Part shown: positions 16,299-25,803 of the stretch, one piece after another
How positions within the stretch are numbered: the first letter of the stretch is position 1
Layout of the letters: the number at the start of each line of letters is the position of its first letter
NCBI GenBank assembly: GCA_050633545.1
Contig: JBOEGS010000007.1
Span: 1-64,000 of the forward strand
From: Litorivita sp050633545
GTDB lineage: Bacteria; Pseudomonadota; Alphaproteobacteria; Rhodobacterales; Rhodobacteraceae
DNA length: 64,000 nt
Direction of reading: 5' to 3'
Notes under the pieces: model-generated
The model's input: only the letters and a program-made list of their open reading frames with translations
The model's database searches: none
Told to the model about the DNA's origin: nothing
Position numbers and translations under genes: made by a program

Positions 16299-17619
16299 CG
16301 TTGGCAGCCTTAATATAGATCATAGGGTTTACGGCCTTTCCGCCGACTCGCACTTCGTAATGCAGGTGGGGTCCGGTCACACGTCCAGACGCCCCCATAT
16401 CACCAATCCGCGTGCCGCGCGAGACTCTTTGTCCAACTTTGACGTTCAAACGTGACATATGCGCATAACGGGTCTCGATGCCGAACTCGTGCTGGATCTT
16501 GACCAAGCGGCCATAACCCGAGGACCAACCGGCATGCACCACGGTGCCGTCGGCGGTGGCATAAAGCGGCGTGCCCACGGGACCGGCGAAATCCACACCC
16601 TTATGCAAACGGCGACCGCCGGTCTTGGGATCGCGGCGATAACCGAAGGGCGAGGTGAAGCGATAGGAGTTTTTCACCGGCAAGGCAAAGGGCGCCTTTT
16701 CGGCGGCAATGCGGTAAAGGTTCAACCGGTCCATCTGGTTGAGGATACGGTTGGCGCGGCTGGCATCGGGGGAGGGCAATTCGCCCTTGGTCGAAAACAC
16801 CACCGGCGTCAGCGGCCCGCCTTGCCCCGAATAGCCGCGGCGCACTTGGGCCAAGAGGCTGTCGGGGTTCATACCGGCATTGCGGAACATTTTGTTGAGC
16901 GGCTCGACCGAGACGGTCATCGCCTCTTCAAGCTGGCGGAAAATCTGGTCGTTCTGATCTTTGAGCGTTTGAATCTCTGCGGCCATCTCGTCGGCCTGCA
17001 GCAAGGCCCCTTGGGCATCGGCAATGATCTTGTCGCGTTCGCTGGCGGTTTGCGCCAAAGCGAGGGCGAGAAAATCACTGGCCCCGTCATTTGCACCGCT
17101 GTGCGCGGCCAGAGCCTCGACATTGTCGCCGTCATTGGTTTGCAAGGCGGCGACCTCGCGGCGGGCCTGCTCGCGCTCGCCCATGGTGCGGCGCAGCGTG
17201 GCCTGAATCACCTCGATACCCGTCTCCAATTCGCGGCGGCGGGTTTCGGAGGCCAGCAAATCCGACTGCATCACCGAAATCTGGCGCAGGGCCGAATTGA
17301 ACCGCTCTTGCGCCGCAAGCGCCTCTTCGGCGCGCAGGTCGCGTTCGGACGACAGAAGGTTGAGGCGGGCCTCATAGGCGCGTTGCTCGCGCTTGGCCTG
17401 TTCGCGGAAATTGCCTGCGCCGATGGAATCCATCAGCAAGATCGCGGTGGCGATAATCGCCCAAGCCACAATCGCCGCAGAGCCGATAAATCCGACGACC
17501 TGCGTGCCAGGACGCAGGCGGATGAATCGTGTGTCTGTATCGGAACGCAGGAAGACCCGACGTTCCGGAAAATGCCGCTCAAGCAGCGCGTGCCAACGCA
17601 TAGCGATCCGTGTTTTCAC
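16288..17619 (-). CDS. Membrane-anchored M23/LytM peptidoglycan peptidase (DUF5930 type)
   Basis: A 443-residue envelope protein. A basic cytoplasmic start (HALLERHFPERRVFLRSDT) is followed by one membrane helix at about 41-66, a coiled coil at about 75-235, and a C-terminal LytM domain (about 310-430). The zinc ligands are visible as HKGVDFAG and, near the end, GPHLHYEVRVGG, so the enzyme should be an active endopeptidase. The N-terminal half corresponds to the DUF5930 region of Rhodobacteraceae homologues. The start is a GTG at 17619 with AGGGA about ten bases before; an ATG six codons later is possible. It precedes and overlaps the bactofilin gene. Confidence 0.9.
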   Translation of the reverse strand: MKTRIAMRWHALLERHFPERRVFLRSDTDTRFIRLRPGTQVVGFIGSAAIVAWAIIATAILLMDSIGAGNFREQAKREQRAYEARLNLLSSERDLRAEEALAAQERFNSALRQISVMQSDLLASETRRRELETGIEVIQATLRRTMGEREQARREVAALQTNDGDNVEALAAHSGANDGASDFLALALAQTASERDKIIADAQGALLQADEMAAEIQTLKDQNDQIFRQLEEAMTVSVEPLNKMFRNAGMNPDSLLAQVRRGYSGQGGPLTPVVFSTKGELPSPDASRANRILNQMDRLNLYRIAAEKAPFALPVKNSYRFTSPFGYRRDPKTGGRRLHKGVDFAGPVGTPLYATADGTVVHAGWSSGYGRLVKIQHEFGIETRYAHMSRLNVKVGQRVSRGTRIGDMGASGRVTGPHLHYEVRVGGKAVNPMIYIKAANDVF

Positions 17620-17677
17620 GAATTTCAGTCCCTTGTTTTACCCGTCCCAGTAGAGCGCTTGTTTTTTTTTGCCGGAG

Positions 17678-17754
17678 TTATCCAGCTGCGCTTTGGATAA
17701 AGTGATTACCCAGCCCAGCCCCATAGGGCAAGGTTTTTGGACCTCGGGCTGGGC
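17678..17754. promoter_or_regulatory. Inverted repeat and hairpin upstream of the M23 gene
   Basis: TTATCCA (17678-17684) and TGGATAA (17694-17700) form a 7-bp inverted repeat next to a run of nine T (17661-17670). A second palindrome, GCCCAGCCC (17713-17721)/GGGCTGGGC (17746-17754), lies further upstream. The first could be an operator of the M23-bactofilin unit and the second an mRNA end of the upstream DUF455 gene, but it has no T run. Nothing else is seen in 17620-17831. Confidence 0.4.
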
Positions 17755-17831
17755 GGGATCGGCCAAAACAAGCTTATTTGGCGAAAAACCGCCGACTCAA
17801 GAGGGGGTTACAGCGGGAAGTTAACCCTAGG

Positions 17832-18644
17832 TTACTCGGTCAGGGGCCAATAGAAATCGGGCGGCAAGCCCGCTTCGGCGCGCTTTTCTTCGTTGAAGGG
17901 CGGCTTGAGCGTGCTGTGGAAATATTTGCGGACAAGGCTGTGGAAAGTTTCCTTGGGGTCAAGGTTGTGCCTGCCGCACAGGAAGTGAAACCACTTGGAC
18001 CCATAGGCCACATGGCCGACCTCTTCGCCGTAAATCACCTTGAGCGCCTCGACGGTTTGATCGTCTTTGACCCGCTCGAACAGCGCGATCATCCCCGGCG
18101 TGACGTCCAATCCGCGCGCCTCCAGAACCATCGGCACCACGGCCAGACGGCCCATCAGATCTTGCGCCGTATCCTCGGCCCCGCGCCACATGCCCGCATG
18201 GGCGGGCATGGCGCCGTAATGGCTGCCGTGCGCTTCAAGACAATCGCACATCAGGTTGAAATGTTTGGATTCTTCATCCGCCGCCTTGACCCAGTCATCG
18301 TAATATCCAAGCGGGAATTCCACATCCGTGAACCGCGCGATGATGTCCCAATGCAGATCCACCGCGTTGAGTTCGATATGGGCGACCGCATGGATCATCG
18401 CGATGCGGCCCTGCGGCGTGCCCGGTTTGCGTTTGGGCACGTCGCGCGGGTCCAATAGCGCCGGCTCGGCAGGGCGCGCGGGATGCAGCGGCGGGTTTGC
18501 CGTGCCGATGGGGATGGATCGCCCCTCCTTGCGCGCGGCGAACCATGTGGCGGCATGTTTATGCGACAGCGCGGTTTTCGCCCGCCCGTCGGCGCAGGTC
18601 AGCACCTCCATCGCCATTTCGGCGAGCGTCATTTGCCCGCTCAT
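17832..18644 (-). CDS. DUF455 ferritin-like domain protein
   Basis: A 270-residue protein of the DUF455/COG2833 family with a ferritin-like four-helix bundle. Likely di-iron ligands are in AHIELNAVDLHWD (Glu and His of one helix), KAADEESKHFNLM (Glu and His of the next) and YGEEVGHVAYG. The role is unknown; relatives of this fold carry out redox or hydroxylation reactions on tRNA, lipids or metals. The peroxiredoxin gene downstream starts within its stop codon (ATGA at 18641-18644), which supports a link to oxidative stress or metal handling by context only. Confidence 0.82.
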   Translation of the reverse strand: MSGQMTLAEMAMEVLTCADGRAKTALSHKHAATWFAARKEGRSIPIGTANPPLHPARPAEPALLDPRDVPKRKPGTPQGRIAMIHAVAHIELNAVDLHWDIIARFTDVEFPLGYYDDWVKAADEESKHFNLMCDCLEAHGSHYGAMPAHAGMWRGAEDTAQDLMGRLAVVPMVLEARGLDVTPGMIALFERVKDDQTVEALKVIYGEEVGHVAYGSKWFHFLCGRHNLDPKETFHSLVRKYFHSTLKPPFNEEKRAEAGLPPDFYWPLTE

Positions 18645-19105
18645 GCCAGCGCTTTCGCGGCCTCAAGCACGGCCTCCACATGGCCGTCCACTTTGACCTT
18701 GGGCCACTGCGCCGCGACCGTGCCACCCGCCGCGATCAAAACCGTGCTGCGCTCGATGCCCATGAAGGTTTTGCCATACATCTGCTTTTCCTTCCAAACC
18801 CCGTAGGCCTCGCAAACCTCGCCCTCGGCGTCCGACAGCAGCGGAACGCCGAGCGCATGTTTGGTGCGGAATTTGGCGTGTTTTTCCACCGTATCCTTGG
18901 AAATGCCAAAAACCTTGACCCCGAGCGCCTCGAAGGCGGCAAGGCTTTGCGAAAATCCAATGGCTTCTTTGGTGCATCCGCTGGTATCATCGCGCGGATA
19001 GAAAAACAAAACCACAGGGGCAGGGCGCAAGGCCGAGAGCGTGACATCCGCGCCGCCATCCTGCGGCAGGGTGAAATCAGGGGCGACGTCGTTGATTTTC
19101 AGCAT
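18641..19105 (-). CDS. bcp: Thioredoxin-dependent peroxiredoxin, BCP/PrxQ type
   Basis: Reduces hydrogen and organic peroxides in the cytoplasm. The 154-residue protein has the thioredoxin fold, APDFTLP at the start and the peroxidatic Cys44 in DDTSGCTKEA. The resolving Cys five residues later found in many BCP proteins is absent (KEAIGF); a second Cys sits near residue 97 in EVCEAYGVW, so it is either 1-Cys or uses that distant residue. The frame of reading is minus strand and this gene lies upstream of the DUF455 gene in position but its own stop overlaps the DUF455 start, making it the first gene of the pair in transcription order. Confidence 0.9.
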   Translation of the reverse strand: MLKINDVAPDFTLPQDGGADVTLSALRPAPVVLFFYPRDDTSGCTKEAIGFSQSLAAFEALGVKVFGISKDTVEKHAKFRTKHALGVPLLSDAEGEVCEAYGVWKEKQMYGKTFMGIERSTVLIAAGGTVAAQWPKVKVDGHVEAVLEAAKALA

Positions 19106-19222
19106 GTTGTCTCCTTTCGCCCTGTTCTATGGTGGGCGATATATTGCGGTGCAATGGGCGCGCGTTATGGCCGGTGGTCATGCGGGCCCCTGTTCAAGAC
19201 TACGGGTAACCTAACAAACCGG

Positions 19223-22200
19223 ATGAGCCAAGACGATCCCGACACCCCCCTTCGCAAACCGAAGGATGCCCCCGCAAGCGCGGACGGGCCAGACGCGCCG
19301 CCCAAAGCGGCGGGTGTCGGTTTGGCTGCGGCTATGGCGAAATTGCGCGGCGAGGAGGACCCGCTAAGCAATGCGCCGGACCCCGCCGATGCGCTCGGCC
19401 CCGCCAAGACTGGCGCCGCCGCGCAGGTGGGGCAGGCGCGCGAGACAGCTGTGCCGCAGGCGCGCGAGACAGCAGCGCTGCAGGCGCGCGAAGCCGCCAT
19501 GCCAGAAACGCGCGATCAAGACCCTTCAGATCAAGTCCCGCCAGATCAAGGCGATAGAGAGCCGGAGGCGATCGGCGCAGATGATGCGCCGCGGGGTGAC
19601 GCAGAGACGCACGATGACGCGATCCAAGCCGCGCCGCCAGATGCGGCAAAGCCAAAAGATGCGGTCCCCGACACTTCCGATACCCCCGACGCCGCCGCGC
19701 AAGCGTCAGTGCGCGTTGCGCCGCGCTCCGCGCCGCCTGCGCTCGACGCGCCGCCCGAAGCGGCGATTGTCGTGGTCAAGGGCGAGGCCATGCGCCGCGC
19801 GCGCAGTTTCGGGCTGATCTCGCTTGTGGTGCTGGGCTTTATCGGGCTGCTGGCGGCGATTGCCATCTGGCTCATGCTGGGGCGCACCATTGATGCGCCG
19901 CAATGGCTGCGCGAGCGGATTGAAACCCGCCTGACCGAGGCCGCGCCGGACCATCAGGTGCGCTTTGGCGCTTTGTCCTTTCTGGTCGAAGAGGATTGGC
20001 AACCGCGCATGCGCCTGCGCGATGTGACGGTCTATGACGGCGCGGGCGTGCCCTTGGTGACGCTTGACGATGTGCGCGCGCAATTCGCGCTGCGCCCGCT
20101 TCTGGACGGCGAGGTGCGCCCGCGTTCGGTGCGGCTGAGCGGCGGGCAGATGGAATTGCGCCGCGAGGCGGACGGGCGCTTTGGCCTTGCCATCGGCAAT
20201 TTCGGCGGCGACGGGGCGGCGACGCTGCCCGAGCTGATCAAACAGGGCGATGCGATTTTTGCGCAACGCGCGCTCTCGGCGCTGCGGGTGATCGAGGCAG
20301 AGGCGCTGACCCTGCGCTATGTGGATGCGCGCGCCGGACGGGTGTGGTCGGTCGATGGCGGGCGCATCGCGCTGGAGCGCGACGGCGATGCGATCAGCCT
20401 GCGCGCCGATCTGGCGCTTTTGGGCGGGGGTGCGCGCGCCGCCACGCTGGCCGTGGGATACGACAGCCGCATCGGGTCGACCGCCGCCGATTTTCGCGTC
20501 AATATCGAGGATGTCGAAGCCGCCGATATCGCCAGCCAATTGCCCGCTCTGGCGTGGCTGGGGGTGATCGAGGCGCCGATTTCGGGGGCGTTGCGCGCCT
20601 CGGCGCAAGACGACGGGGCCTTGGGGCCGCTCAATGGCACGCTGCAAATCGGCGCGGGGGTCTTGCGCCCGACCGAGGCCACGCGCCCCATCGCCTTTGA
20701 CGGCGCGCGCAGCTATTTCACCTATCTGCCCAATGAGGCCAAAGTGCAGTTTCAAGAGCTGTCGGTCTCGAGCAAATGGGGCAGCGCGCAGGTCGAGGGC
20801 ACCTCCTATCTGGTCGGGATGGAGAACGGCTGGCCCACCGCCTTGCTGGGCCAGTTTCGCACCACCAAACTGACGCTCAGCCCCGATGATCTCTATCCCG
20901 AACCCATCACCTTTGACGGGGCCAGCATCGACACCCGCCTGCGCCTTGATCCCTTCGAACTCGATATCGGGGCGCTCACGGTGCTTGATCAGGGGCAGAA
21001 ATTCGAGGCCAGGGGGCGGCTGCGCGCGCTCGACGCGGGGTGGGATTTGAGCCTTGAGGGCAAGCTGGACGCGATGACGCCCGAGCGGTTGATGACCCTA
21101 TGGCCGGTGACGGCGGTGCCCAAAACCCGCGCATGGGTCTCCGAAAATATTTCCGGCGGGCGGATCGAGCAGGCGCAGGTCGCCTTGCGCCTCAAACCCC
21201 ACAGCGAGGCGCAGATCGCGCTCGGCTTCGGGTTCGAGCAGGCGCAGGTGCGTTTTTTGAAAACCCTGCCGCCGATCAAGGGCGCCGCAGGCTACGCGGC
21301 GCTGGAGGCGGGGCGTTTTGCTGTGCGCGCCGAAGCCGGAAAGATCGCCGCCCCCCAAGGCGGGCAGATCGACGTGACAGGCACGCGGTTCATCGTGCCC
21401 GATGTGCGCATCAAGGACGGCCCCGCCGAGGTGCGCCTTGCCACGCAAAGCACGGTGACGGCGGCGCTGGCGCTTTTGGATATGGACCCGTTCAATTTTC
21501 TCACCAAGGCGCGCCAACCGGTCACCATCGCCGACGGGCGCGCCGTTGCGGGCGGCGATATCCGCTTCCGGCTCAAGAAAAAGCTACCCGTCGAGGAGGT
21601 GGAGTTCGACATCACCGCCGAGGTTGCCAATGCGCGCTCGACCACATTGGTGGCCGGTCACACCCTCGCCGCGCAGCGGATCGATCTGCGCGCCACGCCT
21701 GCCGAACTGGTGATCAGCGGCAAGGGCAGCATCGACGCCATCCCCATGGAGGGCCGCTGGCGCGCGCCCTTGGGCGCGGCGGCAAAGGCCGAGGCCAAAG
21801 CCGCAGGCCGCCAAGGCATCAGCCGCGCCGAGGGCTGGATCGAGCTGTCCGAGCGGTTTATCGACGCCTTCAACATCGGCCTGCCTGCGGGCAGCCTGCG
21901 CGGGGCGGGGCGCGGCGAATTGGTGATCGATTTCGCCCGCGGCATCGCGCCTGACTTCACGCTTTCGTCGAACCTCAAAGGGCTGGGCCTGCGGTTGCAA
22001 CCGCTGGGGTGGAGCCTTGGGCAAAACGCGGGCGGCAGGCTCGCGGTCAAAGGCGCCTTGGGCAGCCCCGCGCGCATTGACGCGCTCAGCCTCGATGCGC
22101 CGGGCCTGTCGGCGACGGGCGAGGTGCGGCTGACGGCGCAGGGCGGGCTGGAGCGGGCGCGGTTTTCGCGTGTCAAAGCGGGCAACTGGCTCGATGCGCC

Positions 22201-23068
22201 GGTCGATATCATCGGGCGCGGCGCGGGGGTGGCCCCTGTGGTCGAAGTGCGCGGCGGCACGGTCGATATGCGCCAGACCACGATCGGCAGCGGCGCCTCA
22301 AACGGCACCGCATCGGGCGCCGGATCGGGCGGTCCGATCAGCTTGCGCCTCGACCGGCTGACCATTTCCGACGGCATCGCGCTTAGCCCCTTTCGCGGCG
22401 AATTCACCACCAAACGCGGTATGGACGGCAGCTTTTCGGGCCGCGTGAACGGCAAGGCCCCCGTCACGGGGCGCGTGGTGCCCAAAGGCGGGCGCAGCGC
22501 TTTCGAGATCAAGGCCAAGGACGCGGGCGCGGTCTTTGCCGCCTCGGGGCTTTTGGACAAGGCGTCGGGCGGCGATTTGGTCTTGACGCTGACACCGGTG
22601 AAAGCGGCGGGCAGCTATGACGGCGCGCTGACGGCCAAGAACGTGCGCCTGCGCAACGCGCCTGCCATGGCCGAATTGCTCAACGCGGTTTCGATCGTCG
22701 GGCTGTTGGAGCAATTGTCGGGCACGGGGATTTTGTTTGGCGAGGTCGATGCGCGCTTTCGCCTGACCCCGCATGAGGTCATCGTGACCCGCTCTTCGGC
22801 CACGGGGGCGTCGTTGGGGGTGTCGATGGACGGCATGTATAATCTCGAAACCGGCGCGATGGATATGCAAGGCGTCTTCTCGCCGCTCTACCTGCTCAAC
22901 GGCATCGGGCAAATCTTGAGCCGCAAGGGCGAGGGGCTGATCGGATTTAACTACCGTTTGCGCGGCACGGCGGAAAACCCGCGCGTTTCGGTCAACCCTT
23001 TGTCGATCCTCACGCCAGGGATGTTTCGCGACATTTTCCGCCGCCCGCCGCCCAAGTTGCAAAACTAG
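19223..23068 (+). CDS. Large AsmA/YhdP-like envelope protein
   Basis: A 1281-residue protein. Residues 1-190 are a low-complexity Pro/Ala/Asp cytoplasmic tail with three 8-residue repeats; one membrane helix follows at about 197-219; the rest is a long periplasmic beta-rich region. VRFGALSFLVEEDWQPRMRL begins the DUF3971-type part, and the C-terminal 200 residues carry the AsmA-like C-terminal domain, with ATGASLGVSMDGMYNL near the end. YhdP/TamB/AsmA proteins form hydrophobic grooves that move phospholipids between the membranes; that role is inferred. The ATG at 19223 is chosen because upstream in-frame sequence is antisense to the peroxiredoxin. It has its own transcription unit, divergent from bcp. 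Confidence 0.8.
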   Translation: MSQDDPDTPLRKPKDAPASADGPDAPPKAAGVGLAAAMAKLRGEEDPLSNAPDPADALGPAKTGAAAQVGQARETAVPQARETAALQAREAAMPETRDQDPSDQVPPDQGDREPEAIGADDAPRGDAETHDDAIQAAPPDAAKPKDAVPDTSDTPDAAAQASVRVAPRSAPPALDAPPEAAIVVVKGEAMRRARSFGLISLVVLGFIGLLAAIAIWLMLGRTIDAPQWLRERIETRLTEAAPDHQVRFGALSFLVEEDWQPRMRLRDVTVYDGAGVPLVTLDDVRAQFALRPLLDGEVRPRSVRLSGGQMELRREADGRFGLAIGNFGGDGAATLPELIKQGDAIFAQRALSALRVIEAEALTLRYVDARAGRVWSVDGGRIALERDGDAISLRADLALLGGGARAATLAVGYDSRIGSTAADFRVNIEDVEAADIASQLPALAWLGVIEAPISGALRASAQDDGALGPLNGTLQIGAGVLRPTEATRPIAFDGARSYFTYLPNEAKVQFQELSVSSKWGSAQVEGTSYLVGMENGWPTALLGQFRTTKLTLSPDDLYPEPITFDGASIDTRLRLDPFELDIGALTVLDQGQKFEARGRLRALDAGWDLSLEGKLDAMTPERLMTLWPVTAVPKTRAWVSENISGGRIEQAQVALRLKPHSEAQIALGFGFEQAQVRFLKTLPPIKGAAGYAALEAGRFAVRAEAGKIAAPQGGQIDVTGTRFIVPDVRIKDGPAEVRLATQSTVTAALALLDMDPFNFLTKARQPVTIADGRAVAGGDIRFRLKKKLPVEEVEFDITAEVANARSTTLVAGHTLAAQRIDLRATPAELVISGKGSIDAIPMEGRWRAPLGAAAKAEAKAAGRQGISRAEGWIELSERFIDAFNIGLPAGSLRGAGRGELVIDFARGIAPDFTLSSNLKGLGLRLQPLGWSLGQNAGGRLAVKGALGSPARIDALSLDAPGLSATGEVRLTAQGGLERARFSRVKAGNWLDAPVDIIGRGAGVAPVVEVRGGTVDMRQTTIGSGASNGTASGAGSGGPISLRLDRLTISDGIALSPFRGEFTTKRGMDGSFSGRVNGKAPVTGRVVPKGGRSAFEIKAKDAGAVFAASGLLDKASGGDLVLTLTPVKAAGSYDGALTAKNVRLRNAPAMAELLNAVSIVGLLEQLSGTGILFGEVDARFRLTPHEVIVTRSSATGASLGVSMDGMYNLETGAMDMQGVFSPLYLLNGIGQILSRKGEGLIGFNYRLRGTAENPRVSVNPLSILTPGMFRDIFRRPPPKLQN
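19433..19504 (+). repeat. Three in-frame 24-bp repeats in the AsmA-like gene
   Basis: Three tandem 24-bp units (19433-19456, 19457-19480, 19481-19504) encode QARETAVP, QARETAAL and QAREAAMP in the N-terminal cytoplasmic tail. Copy number may vary between strains without changing the frame. Confidence 0.9.
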
Positions 23069-23187
23069 CCCTTGGTTGATCATCGCGCCGCCGCGCGGTA
23101 GAGCGCCCAAGACAGCGCCGCGCCGCGCCAAGCGCCCGCCTCAAACCATGATCCCGCGCGCCGCGCGCGCCGTTGTGAAAGCCGCCG

Positions 23188-24333
23188 ATGACCAAGACCC
23201 CCGCCGATACCCCTGACATGCGCCCGACCCGTGAGCCTGCCAAGCTGACGCTGGAGGATTTCAATTTCGATCTGCCCGAAGAGCTGATCGCCACGCGCCC
23301 CGCCAAACCGCGCTCCTCCAGCCGGATGCTGGTCGCTGATGGCGCGCGCCCCGGCGCGCCGATCTCGGACCATCACGCCTATGATCTGCCCGATTTTCTG
23401 CGCGCGGGGGATCGGTTGGTGCTCAATGATACCAAAGTCATCCCCGCGCGGCTGAGCGGTCTGCGCCACCGGACGGGCGATGCGGGCGCGACATCGGCCA
23501 AGATCGAGGTGACGCTTCTGGAGCCGCGCGCGGGCGGGGCCGGCGGGGCGGGTGCGCGCTGGTCGGCGCTGCTCAAACCGCTCAAGAAAATCCGCGAGGG
23601 CGAGCGCGTGGTCTTCTCAGGCGCGCTCAGCGCCACGCTCATCGCCAAGGAAGACGGGCAGGGGGTGATGGAGTTTTCCTGCGCGGGGGCGGATTTCGAC
23701 GCCGCTTTGGCCGAGGCGGGGGCCATGCCCTTGCCGCCCTATATCGCCGCCAAACGCGCCGCCGATGCGCAAGATAAATCCGACTACCAGACGGTCTTTG
23801 CCCGCAACACGGGCGCCGTGGCCGCGCCGACGGCCTCGCTGCATTTCGACGATGCGCTGCTCGACGCCCTGCACGCCAAAGGGGTCGAGTTTACCTATGT
23901 GACGCTGCATGTGGGGGCGGGCACGTTTTTGCCCGTCAAGGTCGAGGATGTCACCACCCATAAGATGCACGCCGAATGGGGCGAGGTCAGCGGCGAGGCC
24001 GCCGCGCAAATCGCCGCCACCAAAGCCGCGGGCGGGCGGGTGATCCCCGTGGGCACCACCGCCTTGCGGCTGATCGAGAGCGCGGCGCAAAGCAGCGGCG
24101 CGATTGCCCCGTGGCGCGGCGAGACCGATATTTTCATCTACCCCGGATTTGACTTTCGCGTCACCGACGGGTTGATGACCAATTTCCACCTGCCCAAATC
24201 AACGCTGATGATGCTGGTCTCTGCCTTGATGGGCCAAGAGCGGGTGCGCGAGATTTACGATCATGCCATGACGTCGCGCTACCGCTTCTTTTCCTATGGC
24301 GATGCCTCGCTTTTGCTGCCAAAGGGCGCTTAA
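23188..24333 (+). CDS. queA: S-adenosylmethionine:tRNA ribosyltransferase-isomerase
   Basis: Transfers and isomerises the ribosyl moiety of SAM onto preQ1 in tRNA to make epoxyqueuosine, the penultimate step of queuosine synthesis. The 381-residue protein shows FNFDLPEELIATRPAKPR, NDTKVIPARLSG, HVGAGTFLPVKVEDVTTHKMHAEW and the C-terminal FHLPKSTLMMLVSA. A 20-residue N-terminal extension precedes the normal family start; the ATG at 23188 is used because no better ribosome site is visible downstream, but the true start could be the ATG at 23218. No tgt gene is adjacent within the window. Confidence 0.94.
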   Translation: MTKTPADTPDMRPTREPAKLTLEDFNFDLPEELIATRPAKPRSSSRMLVADGARPGAPISDHHAYDLPDFLRAGDRLVLNDTKVIPARLSGLRHRTGDAGATSAKIEVTLLEPRAGGAGGAGARWSALLKPLKKIREGERVVFSGALSATLIAKEDGQGVMEFSCAGADFDAALAEAGAMPLPPYIAAKRAADAQDKSDYQTVFARNTGAVAAPTASLHFDDALLDALHAKGVEFTYVTLHVGAGTFLPVKVEDVTTHKMHAEWGEVSGEAAAQIAATKAAGGRVIPVGTTALRLIESAAQSSGAIAPWRGETDIFIYPGFDFRVTDGLMTNFHLPKSTLMMLVSALMGQERVREIYDHAMTSRYRFFSYGDASLLLPKGA

Positions 24334-24393
24334 GGCTTCTGATACGCCGCATTGGTAGAAACACCGGATTGAACCGCCCCCTATGTCGTGACA

Positions 24394-24416
24394 GCGTGGG
24401 GGCGCGCCCCACACGC
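24394..24416. repeat. GC-rich palindrome after queA
   Basis: GCGTGGGG and CCCCACACGC flank a GCGCG centre, giving an imperfect hairpin 60 bases after queA. There is no T run. Nothing else was seen in the 168-bp spacer before the MFS gene. Confidence 0.4.
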
Positions 24417-24502
24417 CGCCCGTTTGCGCCGCCCGCTTTTGCGCCCTGTCGCCGACCCCACGAATGACCCGCCCGCATGCCTAACCCGAAGGACCGCCCG
24501 CG

Positions 24503-25774
24503 ATGACCCAAGTCTTTAAATCCGCATGGGCGCTCTTGCTCGGGATGCTGTTGTTGATGATCGGAAACGGCTTCCAAGGCACGCTTTTGGGCGTGCGCGG
24601 CGAAATCGAAGGCTTTTCCACCTTCGAGATGTCGATCATCATGTCCGCCTATTTCGCGGGCTTTCTGGGCGGTTCGCGTTTGGCCCCCGAAATGATCCGC
24701 CGCGTCGGCCATGTGCGGGTCTTTGCCGCGCTTGGCTCTTTCATCTCGGCGGTGCTGATCCTGTTTCCGATCCTGACCGATCCGGTTTCATGGACCATCG
24801 GGCGGCTGGTGCTCGGCTTTTGTTTCTCCGGCGTCTATGTGACCGCCGAAAGCTGGCTCAACAATGCCGCCAGCAACGAGAACCGCGGGCAGGCGCTCTC
24901 GCTCTATATGGTCACCCAGACCTTGGGCATCATCGCCGCGCAGGGGCTCTTGCTCACCGCCGATCCGTCGGGCTTTGTGCTCTTTGTGATCCCTTCGGTT
25001 CTGGTCTCGATCTCTTTCGCGCCGATTTTGCTCTCGATCTCGCCAACGCCCGCGTTCGAGACCACCGAGCGGATGACATTGCGCCAAGTGATGAAAGTCT
25101 CGCCGCTCGGCTCGGTGGGCATGTTCCTGTTGGGCGGGGTTTTCGCGGCGCAATACGGGATGGCGGCGGTCTACGGCGCGATGGCGGGGCTGAGCTTGCC
25201 GCAAATCTCGATCTTCGTGGCGGCCTTTTACATCGGCGCGACGGCGTTGCAATTCCCGCTTGGCTGGTTGTCGGACCGGATGGACCGGCGCCGGTTGATC
25301 ATGTTTGCCTCTTTGATCGGCGCGATTGGCGCTTTGATCGGCACGGTGGTGGGCGGCTCTTTCCCGCTGCTCATCCTCGCGGCGCTTTTGGTGGGCGGCA
25401 CGGCGAACCCGCTTTATTCGCTGCTCATGGCCTATACCAACGATTTTTTGGAGCATGACCAGATGGCCGCCGCCTCGGCGGGAATGATGTTTATCAACGG
25501 GGTGGGCGCGATTTCGGGCCCGATCATTGTCGGTGTGATCATGGAAACCTTTGGTCCGGAGGGATATTTTGGCATGATCTGCGTGCTTTTGATGGTTCTG
25601 GCGGGCTATGCGCTCTACCGGATGACACAGCGCCGCGCGCCCACGGCCGACGAAAACACCCCCTATGCGCCGGTCATGCCGACCTCGACCTCGGTCGCGG
25701 TGGAGGTGGCGCAAGAGGTGTCGTGGGAGGCGCAAGAGCACAGCGAAGACGAGGCGGAGAACGCGGCGCAATAG
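24503..25774 (+). CDS. MFS transporter with acidic C-terminal tail
   Basis: A 423-residue major facilitator carrier with about twelve helices. The motif A equivalent is LSDRMDRRRLIMF in the loop between helices 8 and 9, and RLAPEMIRRVGHVRVFA occupies the loop 2-3 position. The pattern RGEIEGFSTFEMSIIMSAYF near the start is common to a YcaD-like group of exporters. The last 45 residues form a soluble, Glu-rich cytoplasmic tail (WEAQEHSEDEAENA). The substrate is unknown. It is a single-gene unit. Confidence 0.85.
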   Translation: MTQVFKSAWALLLGMLLLMIGNGFQGTLLGVRGEIEGFSTFEMSIIMSAYFAGFLGGSRLAPEMIRRVGHVRVFAALGSFISAVLILFPILTDPVSWTIGRLVLGFCFSGVYVTAESWLNNAASNENRGQALSLYMVTQTLGIIAAQGLLLTADPSGFVLFVIPSVLVSISFAPILLSISPTPAFETTERMTLRQVMKVSPLGSVGMFLLGGVFAAQYGMAAVYGAMAGLSLPQISIFVAAFYIGATALQFPLGWLSDRMDRRRLIMFASLIGAIGALIGTVVGGSFPLLILAALLVGGTANPLYSLLMAYTNDFLEHDQMAAASAGMMFINGVGAISGPIIVGVIMETFGPEGYFGMICVLLMVLAGYALYRMTQRRAPTADENTPYAPVMPTSTSVAVEVAQEVSWEAQEHSEDEAENAAQ

Positions 25775-25803
25775 CGCGCAGGGGGCGCCGCGTCTTCGTC
25801 ATT

